NCBI GenBank assembly: GCA_024680835.1
Contig: JAILBP010000197.1
Coordinates: 1-7,949, forward strand
From: RGIG6904 sp024680835
GTDB taxonomy: Bacteria; Bacillota; Clostridia; Lachnospirales; Lachnospiraceae
Direction of reading: 5' to 3'
Length of the DNA: 7,949 bases
Of the stretch, positions 1 through 5,785 are shown in pieces (position 1 is the first letter of the stretch; each line of letters opens with the position of its first letter). The position numbers and the translations under genes are program-made. Below the pieces are notes generated by a model. It had not been told where the DNA came from. It made no database searches and was given only the letters and a program-made list of their open reading frames with translations.

Positions 1-506
1 TACAGATCTGCCTTCGGTATCTCCGTCTTCATGCACAGCAACAGAGGCAGATATATTGACCTCAATGTCCACAGGAAGTCCGAGAAAACAACGTAATAGT
101 AATCCCTGTAATACAGCTCTTTTACGATATCGTAAAAATCCGGTCCCATCAGGATCTCATCCACCGACACTCCCGGACTGCTGATATACTCAAAAAGGCA
201 TTCCCAGTCAACCTTATAATTTAAGACTATACTGCGAAGAGCATTGTATTCACGCTCACCCATCCGCTTTATCTTCCTGTTCCTGCCGGGTTTATCGTAG
301 TTTTTGTCATCGAGGTATGCCTCGTATACGGCAGAAACATTCTGCGGCAGTTCATAGACAAACTTGCCGCTCATGGAACGGTTTGCGATTATGGCCAGCA
401 CCACAAAATCTATATCGGGAAAGGATTTTATCATGCTGTTGATCCACCCCGACACACCGCCGGTAACATAAGGATAACAGCCCTCCGCCACTATGCAGAC
501 TCTCAT
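1..506 (-). CDS. pelF: PelF, GT4-family glycosyltransferase, N-terminal part (runs off the window edge)
   Basis: PelF is the cytosolic polymerase of the Pel exopolysaccharide system, a GT4-type transferase using nucleotide amino sugars. I translated this frame by hand. It opens with M-R-V-C-I-V-A-E-G-C-Y-P-Y-V-T-G-G-V-S-G-W, the characteristic PelF start (glycine-rich nucleotide-sugar loop of the DUF3492/PelF N-terminal domain), and the last residues visible (I-P-K-A-D-L) match the point where PelF proteins continue into a Y-H-x-x-S-T-G-Y segment. The frame stays open over all 168 codons to the window edge. The ATG at 506 was chosen because GGAGGG (515-520) sits 8 nt upstream; two other ATGs between the SD and this one are out of frame. 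The gene starts 4 nt after the pelA stop, so the two are probably translationally coupled. The C-terminal catalytic half, with the GT4 E-x7-E motif, lies outside the window. Family assignment is strong; the sugar used cannot be read from this part. Confidence 0.93.
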   Translation of the reverse strand, partial: MRVCIVAEGCYPYVTGGVSGWINSMIKSFPDIDFVVLAIIANRSMSGKFVYELPQNVSAVYEAYLDDKNYDKPGRNRKIKRMGEREYNALRSIVLNYKVDWECLFEYISSPGVSVDEILMGPDFYDIVKELYYRDYYYVVFSDFLWTLRSIYLPLLLCMKTEIPKADL

Positions 507-510
507 CTCA

Positions 511-2325
511 TCATCCCTCCGCTTTACGTATGGAATACCGGCTGTGGTCATCATCGCTTTCCACGGTAATGACACCCATGCTATTCTTTGCATGGATCAG
601 ATATGCATCTTCCTCCAGCTTCCTGTAATCTCCTCCGGTGATACCGGTAACATTCTCTCCATGGGTCCTCAATATAAACCAGGCATCCGTCTTCTTGTTG
701 CCGGTGACAGCAAAATGTATCTCATCTTCAACCCTGAAGTCGGTATAATCAAGGTTCAGGAAATTCCTCACCCTGTAATCGCTCTCTGATATGGTGGTAT
801 AATCAAAATCGTCATATCTGGTCCAGTATGAGGACAGATAACTGTTTACCTTGGGGAAATAGCTCTCCCAATAATCTTCCCCGCTCTCGGGCCACACCAC
901 GTTCAACATGTTGACGGCAACATTCTGATACCCTAAAGCAGTGATCAGGCTCTTTGCCTTAAGATCCTTTGAATACATGTAATCCCAGGCATCGTTGGTG
1001 ACCTTCTGAACCGTGATCCTGTCATCATAAAACGACAGCAGCTTTCTGTCATCGTCCTCCATAAGGCAGACGGTACGCAGATCTCCCAGCTTTCCGCTTC
1101 TCAGCTCGTCCTTAAAGCCCTCCGGCATCTTCTCAAAGAAAGCAGCGGCGAAATGGTATCCGATACTGGTATTATCCCAGAAAGAACTGTCTTTCTCTAT
1201 TTTATCGCCAAATCCGAGACCACCGATGGTGGAATAGGATTTGCCGGCCTCGGCTCCGGATTCTTTCATCTGCGCAAGGTAATACTCCAGATTTTCATCC
1301 GAGGGCTCAACCTCATCATCATAATCCAGCTGCGTATTAAAAAAACAGGTCATCTTAAGATCATTATTGTTTTTGGCCATAGCCAGAATATCGGGCCACA
1401 TGATGTCCCTGAATGTGTCCTGGAAATTTCTGGCATATATCTCTTTTATCTTCTCCTCATTTTCCGGCGCCAGATACGGAAAATCCGTCATGACGAAATT
1501 CCGGGCGTTTACCACCGGGTACAGATAGTAATCCGATCCTTCGTATACGAAGGAATCCAGTATGCCAAAGCCCGTCTCATCCTTCATGAAATCTCCGCAA
1601 ACGCAGAAGACAAAACCGTTTTTGTAGGTATTTCTCCACATCAGTCTCGGGAAATACTCACTGCCGTAAGTGTTTTCATCAAGATCCCCCACTGCATAGG
1701 TCTTGGTACCGATCTCTGCCGAATACCAGGGTATCATAAGATCCAGATCCATGAACTTGCTGCTGTCTCCCGCATTCTCCTCGTACAGGATCTCTCCTCC
1801 CAGCAGAAAACCGTCATATAACTGCACCGCGGTAACATGGCACATGGGAGATATAACGTATCTTATCCCCAGCAGCTCCTGTATGTATTCATTGTTGCTG
1901 ATGGTGTTATACTGCGGAATCCGGCAAAATATAATGTTTTTGCCCTCCTGCGCAAAGCTGTCCAGAATATCGGACATGTTATCATTTATATTCACCGTCT
2001 CTCCGTCTATCAGGATGATGTCTATCATGGATATATCCGAGAGCTTCTTTACCTCGGCTGCGCTCACCGCAGTAATATTTCTCTTGGTGTAATAACACCA
2101 TTCCCTGACGGTCTTGTAAACTTCGGTTCCCTTGTCCCCTATGAAAAGACAATCCGGATCCCCTGACGGTTTCCATCTGTCCTCTCCACCTGTCACTTTA
2201 TTTGTAGTATATGAATTCACGTCAAATTCATTTCTGTTATCCTTTACCACCTGAGAAAACTGAAACAGAAAGAAAATAACGCACATCATCAGGACCATGG
2301 AAAGAAGATTTCTCTTAGTTATCAT
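511..2325 (-). CDS. pelA: PelA-like membrane-anchored protein (DUF2194-type), degenerate polysaccharide deacetylase
   Basis: 604 residues. One N-terminal hydrophobic helix (about 7-27, after M-I-T-K-R-N) looks like an uncleaved anchor, placing the rest outside the membrane. Residues about 55-260 alternate strands and helices like the Rossmann-type domain of PelA; about 270-510 resemble a polysaccharide deacetylase barrel; about 520-604 are strand-rich, like a small beta-sandwich. Position between pelE and pelF, and the later W/Y-rich segment followed by T-I-S-E-S-D-Y-R-V-R, fit the Gram-positive PelA deacetylase-type protein. In P. aeruginosa, PelA removes acetyl groups and also has a hydrolase domain; no room for that hydrolase exists here. 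A motif-1-like Asp is present (T280-D281-F282-P283), but where His-x-x-x-His belongs the protein reads S363-Y-S-T-I367, and no His-x-x-x-His pair occurs anywhere. It may be inactive or structural. The ATG overlaps the pelE stop (ATGA), with GAGGG 7 nt upstream (2333-2337). Confidence 0.75.
   Translation of the reverse strand: MITKRNLLSMVLMMCVIFFLFQFSQVVKDNRNEFDVNSYTTNKVTGGEDRWKPSGDPDCLFIGDKGTEVYKTVREWCYYTKRNITAVSAAEVKKLSDISMIDIILIDGETVNINDNMSDILDSFAQEGKNIIFCRIPQYNTISNNEYIQELLGIRYVISPMCHVTAVQLYDGFLLGGEILYEENAGDSSKFMDLDLMIPWYSAEIGTKTYAVGDLDENTYGSEYFPRLMWRNTYKNGFVFCVCGDFMKDETGFGILDSFVYEGSDYYLYPVVNARNFVMTDFPYLAPENEEKIKEIYARNFQDTFRDIMWPDILAMAKNNNDLKMTCFFNTQLDYDDEVEPSDENLEYYLAQMKESGAEAGKSYSTIGGLGFGDKIEKDSSFWDNTSIGYHFAAAFFEKMPEGFKDELRSGKLGDLRTVCLMEDDDRKLLSFYDDRITVQKVTNDAWDYMYSKDLKAKSLITALGYQNVAVNMLNVVWPESGEDYWESYFPKVNSYLSSYWTRYDDFDYTTISESDYRVRNFLNLDYTDFRVEDEIHFAVTGNKKTDAWFILRTHGENVTGITGGDYRKLEEDAYLIHAKNSMGVITVESDDDHSRYSIRKAEG
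515..520 (-). promoter_or_regulatory. Shine-Dalgarno site of pelF
   Basis: GGAGGG lies inside the last codons of pelA, 8 nt before the ATG at 506. It decides the pelF start among three closely spaced ATGs and implies that ribosomes finishing pelA are near the pelF start. Confidence 0.8.
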
Positions 2326-3230
2326 CTGAAAGCCCTCAAAAACTCCAATGTCTCGTTATCTATGACCACCGTAGAATTCTGCAACGCAGATACGACGCTG
2401 AAAAACTCCTCCGTCCTGCCGGTATTGAAAAACAGCTTCATCTTGCAGGTATAAGCGGGAAGACTGTCGGGATGATCCTTCACAAGCCTGTCACACCATT
2501 TTTCACACAGCTCATATTCATGCACGTTCAACAGCATAATGCATAGTATTTCCATGAGCTCAGCGCTCATGTTGCTGTTGTAATCCCCGTACATATCCGA
2601 GCAGATCCGCTCCATAAGTCTGACATACTCAGCGGTCTCACGCTCGGAAAACACATTTTGCTTTAATATGGTGTTCATATAAGTGATAATGGACTCTCCC
2701 AAAACCTGCTTATATGTTCCGTTCGGTGTTTCAAAATATTCCTTTTTCCTGAGTTCCACATTCAGTCTGAACTCATTAACCGCATCCTGCAAAACCGAGG
2801 CTGCGTAGTGGGCAGTCTCCGAATCCCTGCTGTTTAACGCAAGGGATATGGCGCCCAAAAACTCCATGGTCTCGCCTCTGACTACACTCATCATGAGTTC
2901 CCTTAGGTTTGTATTGTCCGTAACCTCTATCGCTTCCTCTAAAGACACAAGGTTCTTTTCCCTGCTCTCCTCCGGCGCCGATGCAAAATGTGTTCTGTCC
3001 TTGCTGAAAACCACGTCCGCCAGATCCACCGGCTCGTTGAAAAATGTTTTCTGAAGAAAAGCTGCCAATCCGAAAAACAGAACACCTGCCACGGGACACA
3101 ACAGCATTACCACCGCTTTTATAATAACGCCGCGCCGTTTCTCGCGTTTTCTGTACAATATCAGATACACACAAACGGCTATAAGGTTGAGGATCAGCAG
3201 GATTATCATGATAATATCCTGACTACTCAT
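2322..3230 (-). CDS. pelE: PelE-like inner-membrane protein
   Basis: 302 residues. Two N-terminal membrane helices (about 5-26 and 35-59) are separated by a short basic loop (R-K-R-E-K-R-R), followed by a soluble, almost wholly helical part (about 95-302) that looks like TPR/HEAT-type repeats. This is the PelE layout: in Pseudomonas, PelE has membrane segments plus a cytoplasmic repeat domain and works with PelD and PelG in the complex that drives Pel synthesis and export. Segments such as S-L-E-E-A-I-E-V-T-D (96-105) and E-T-A-H-Y-A-A (138-144) agree with my recollection of Gram-positive PelE proteins; this is family memory, not a search. The start at 3230 lies 8 nt inside the end of pelD, has only a weak SD-like stretch, and is probably translated by coupling to pelD. 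The stop overlaps the pelA start by 4 nt. By sequence alone it would be a generic two-helix repeat protein; the operon position makes the call. Confidence 0.8.
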   Translation of the reverse strand: MSSQDIIMIILLILNLIAVCVYLILYRKREKRRGVIIKAVVMLLCPVAGVLFFGLAAFLQKTFFNEPVDLADVVFSKDRTHFASAPEESREKNLVSLEEAIEVTDNTNLRELMMSVVRGETMEFLGAISLALNSRDSETAHYAASVLQDAVNEFRLNVELRKKEYFETPNGTYKQVLGESIITYMNTILKQNVFSERETAEYVRLMERICSDMYGDYNSNMSAELMEILCIMLLNVHEYELCEKWCDRLVKDHPDSLPAYTCKMKLFFNTGRTEEFFSVVSALQNSTVVIDNETLEFLRAFR

Positions 3231-5397
3231 AATCCCAGACTATCTCACTTTCTAAACCATTAACCTGCAAACGGTCTACCACCATCCGCGCCTCATCCGC
3301 CGTCGTGTTGGAAAGCAGGGCATAAAGCTCACCTTTCATGGTGCCGAGATAATCACTCGTACGGAACATCGGACCTGCCTTTTCCGCTGTTTTGGCAATA
3401 GACTCGCCCTCACTGTATATATGCAATACCACAACCTCTGTAATATGCTTTTTCTCTGCAGCAAGATATGCACGGATCAGCTGCTCAAATGCATCGGTCG
3501 ATAAGATCTTGGTCTCCGATTCATACCTCTCTTTTTCAAGTGCCAGAAGATATCTGTTGGCACGCATGATGGATTCCCTGATGAGGGAACATATTATCAC
3601 AAGCTGATTTGCCTCACCTAAGGACATGCTCTCCCATGATATATCCCACACCATGAAAATATTCTGCATCATACCCGCATCATCGAAGATGGCATAAGCC
3701 ATCATGGGAAAACCTTCTTTGAGCGTTTTATTAATATACACCTTCTTTTCGACGATGGTCTCAAAAAACTCTCCTGTGTCCGAATACTTAAAGGAATTTC
3801 CAAAGCCCTTAGCCTTCTCAGAAGTATAAGAAAAAAGCCTTGCGTAGGGTCCGTTGGACACGGTATAGACCGCCACACTCTCACTGTTCATCAGATCGGC
3901 TATGATCTCCGTGGCGTAGAACAGGACCTCAGCAGCACTGTACTGGTTAAGAGCCGATGTGATCTTGTAAATCCTGCCCACACTGTCATTCTGATTTACG
4001 ACCTGAACCTCCAGCGCGTCCTTTATCCTCACGTTACTGCTGTTGATATCCGATATATCCCTCAGCTGATGTGACAAGAACTCATTTTCCGACTCGCTCT
4101 CTCTCTTCAGCTTATTAAGCTGATCATGCATATAACCCACCGCAAGTCCCAGGATAAATATCTGTGCGATCCACACATAGGTATTCGTATCTATGAGCAC
4201 CTCAAATCCCGACCTGTCGTACATCTGCCTGAAACAGAATCCGAAAACAGACAGTACTGCCGAAAATGTCGCCTGCTGCTGTCCGAACACTATGGCAAAC
4301 AGCAATACGTAGATAAGATACGGATCCAGGTTTGCGAAGTAATCGCTTCCTTCCACGTGATTATTCAAAATAAAGAACGGGATAAAAGCCAGAAGATTTT
4401 CTATGAATGGGAAGGCAATTCCAACAAAGAGCCTTAAGTTTTTGCCTAGTCTCTCATACCATTTAAGCTTTGCCTCTTCTCCGTACACATAAATACCCTG
4501 CTCACTCTTGATACGGAGTACCGTCTTCTCGATAAGCCTTTCATTATCACAGTAATAGTTTCCGCTGAACTCTTTTCTGAATCTTTCACCGGACAGAACG
4601 GTATCGCCCGGGACGTCACTGATACTGACGAGGCGCACCTCGCCATCCAGATTCCGGGCTATCTTCCGGGCCAGCTCTCCCTCAGTCAGGACCTTGCCCG
4701 AGGAAATATGATAAACCGCATACCTGTGCATATCCGCGTTTATCAGCTTATAAATATACTCCACGGCATCCGCCTCATATAACAGAGAGATCCCGTGTTC
4801 CCTGCGGATCGTAATCTGTCCGTCAGTCAAACCCTCGATACAGAATTTGCAAACCGGATTGTCCACGTCCTTCCTGTCGGTGGGAACAGAGTACATATGA
4901 TCGAGCCTTACAGTCACAATATCCAACCCCTGAGTCTGCCTGTATCTCTCGCACATCTCCTCAGCCTGGGTCAGCACCAGACCTTTGAAGGAAACCGCAT
5001 TCTGCGGTTCGTCCTCCTTTATCTCCCCGGTTCTCGACGTACCGTAAACCTCATGGCTGGATATGTATATAAAGCGCCCTTTCTGCTTGGCAGCATAGGC
5101 CATCAGAATGTTGGAGAAGGCCGACATGTATCTCACGGAGTCGGACTCCTCATTTCGCCAGTTGAAATTCGTGTCGTAAGCTCCCATGTATACCACCACA
5201 TCAAAGCTCACACTCTCGAACAGCTCATGCATGGCATTGCTCTCGTAGCCTATGTTATAACGCTCAAAAACACGCTGGTATTTGGAGCTGTCATATCTGT
5301 GCCCTGTCAACAGATAGATACGGGCTTTTTCCTTGTTCAGTTTATTGATCAGGCTGTTTGCGAAATTACCTGACCCTCCTATCAGCAATATATTCAT
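3223..5397 (-). CDS. pelD: SDR/epimerase-like domain fused to PelD, c-di-GMP receptor of the Pel system
   Basis: 724 residues in four parts. (1) 1-305: extended SDR fold, with dinucleotide loop G7-G-S-G10-N-F-A13 and S113-S-H-E-V-Y-G119, like UDP-sugar epimerases. (2) 321-424: about four membrane helices. (3) 425-470: polar, probably coiled-coil linker, then a GAF-like domain (about 485-615). (4) 626-724: a degenerate GGDEF domain. Parts 2-4 are the architecture of PelD, which binds c-di-GMP to switch on Pel synthesis. In part 4 the I-site is kept (R679-T-S-D682), while the GGDEF position reads K688-G-E-L-Y692, so binding without cyclase activity is expected. The SDR domain lacks Tyr-x-x-x-Lys: the aligned positions are G139 and T143. 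It may therefore be a binding or scaffold module rather than an epimerase. ATG at 5397 is preceded by AGAGGA (5402-5407). The stop overlaps pelE by 8 nt. PelD identity is secure; the role of the SDR part is open. Confidence 0.87.
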   Translation of the reverse strand: MNILLIGGSGNFANSLINKLNKEKARIYLLTGHRYDSSKYQRVFERYNIGYESNAMHELFESVSFDVVVYMGAYDTNFNWRNEESDSVRYMSAFSNILMAYAAKQKGRFIYISSHEVYGTSRTGEIKEDEPQNAVSFKGLVLTQAEEMCERYRQTQGLDIVTVRLDHMYSVPTDRKDVDNPVCKFCIEGLTDGQITIRREHGISLLYEADAVEYIYKLINADMHRYAVYHISSGKVLTEGELARKIARNLDGEVRLVSISDVPGDTVLSGERFRKEFSGNYYCDNERLIEKTVLRIKSEQGIYVYGEEAKLKWYERLGKNLRLFVGIAFPFIENLLAFIPFFILNNHVEGSDYFANLDPYLIYVLLFAIVFGQQQATFSAVLSVFGFCFRQMYDRSGFEVLIDTNTYVWIAQIFILGLAVGYMHDQLNKLKRESESENEFLSHQLRDISDINSSNVRIKDALEVQVVNQNDSVGRIYKITSALNQYSAAEVLFYATEIIADLMNSESVAVYTVSNGPYARLFSYTSEKAKGFGNSFKYSDTGEFFETIVEKKVYINKTLKEGFPMMAYAIFDDAGMMQNIFMVWDISWESMSLGEANQLVIICSLIRESIMRANRYLLALEKERYESETKILSTDAFEQLIRAYLAAEKKHITEVVVLHIYSEGESIAKTAEKAGPMFRTSDYLGTMKGELYALLSNTTADEARMVVDRLQVNGLESEIVWDYE
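3322..3363 (-). other. c-di-GMP I-site and degenerate GGDEF motif in PelD
   Basis: Codons 679-682 read Arg-Thr-Ser-Asp, matching the Arg-x-x-Asp inhibitory-site motif at the standard spacing before the GGDEF position. The signature position (688-692) reads Lys-Gly-Glu-Leu-Tyr, so catalysis is not expected. This is the same combination (I-site kept, active site lost) that makes Pseudomonas and Bacillus cereus PelD a c-di-GMP receptor. Binding here is inferred, not shown. Confidence 0.75.
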
Positions 5398-5439
5398 TAT
5401 GTCCTCTTGTCCGTTGTTACTGTGAATAGTAACTGTCTG

Positions 5440-5769
5440 TTATGTCAGCGCACGGGCTATATCCGAAAAATCCGCATCCCATCGCACCAGTGTATCAAAC
5501 AGCTGCGTCAGATCCTCATTGATCACGTCACATGTCGGTTCATTGTCGAACACAGCACATATGTCATTTAATATATCGGCTTTTTTTCTGAAAAAATGAC
5601 CGCTCCCGTAAGAAGAACTTAATGCAGTCAAAAAAAGCACCGCTGCCTCACTCAGCACAACCGGTGCTATATACCGGTCAAATCCCTGACCGCCCTTTAT
5701 TATATAACTGTGACCGGCCATTTCCCTGAGAAAATACCGGTCATCAAAAATACCCATTAATCCACTCAT
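5440..5769 (-). CDS. small PqqD-like protein (possible RRE fold)
   Basis: 109 residues, no signal peptide or membrane segment, so cytoplasmic. The layout resembles PqqD-family proteins: an N-terminal strand pair (F13-L-R-E-M-A-G-H-S-Y-I-I-K25), then V37-V-L-S-E-A-A-V-L-F-L-T-A-L50, which fits the usual L-N-E-x-x-x-x-[I/L]-W position with Ser for Asn, then two helices (about 63-74 and 82-97) with the typical spaced acidic and leucine residues (N84-E-D-L-T-Q-L-F-D-T-L94). PqqD proteins form a small winged-helix domain that in many RiPP pathways binds a leader peptide (RRE); many stand-alone members have unknown roles. No radical-SAM maturase or precursor peptide is visible here. The gene starts 16 nt after the xylanase-esterase stop with AGGA (5779-5782) 9 nt before the ATG, and ends 42 nt before pelD. 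Its role in the pel operon is unknown, and the family call rests on pattern matching by eye. Confidence 0.55.
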   Translation of the reverse strand: MSGLMGIFDDRYFLREMAGHSYIIKGGQGFDRYIAPVVLSEAAVLFLTALSSSYGSGHFFRKKADILNDICAVFDNEPTCDVINEDLTQLFDTLVRWDADFSDIARALT

Positions 5770-5785
5770 ATACCGTCTTCCTGTT

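Noticed and set aside
1153..1821. 222-codon open frame on the plus strand
   Set aside because: It lies wholly inside pelA on the opposite strand, shows no recognisable domain and has no neighbour on its strand; it is an antisense shadow.
3223..3522. Active diguanylate cyclase at the end of PelD
   Set aside because: The GGDEF signature is replaced by K-G-E-L-Y and the domain is short; only the c-di-GMP-binding Arg-x-x-Asp remains.
4795..5373. 192-codon open frame on the plus strand
   Set aside because: It is antisense to the SDR part of pelD, whose motifs clearly establish the minus-strand frame.
5416..5433. Inverted repeat GTTACT-6 nt-AGTAAC between the PqqD-like gene and pelD, as a terminator
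   Set aside because: The stem is only 6 bp and AT-rich, and in the minus-strand direction it is followed by AACGGACAAG, not a T-run. It could be a weak regulatory hairpin but cannot be supported as a terminator.
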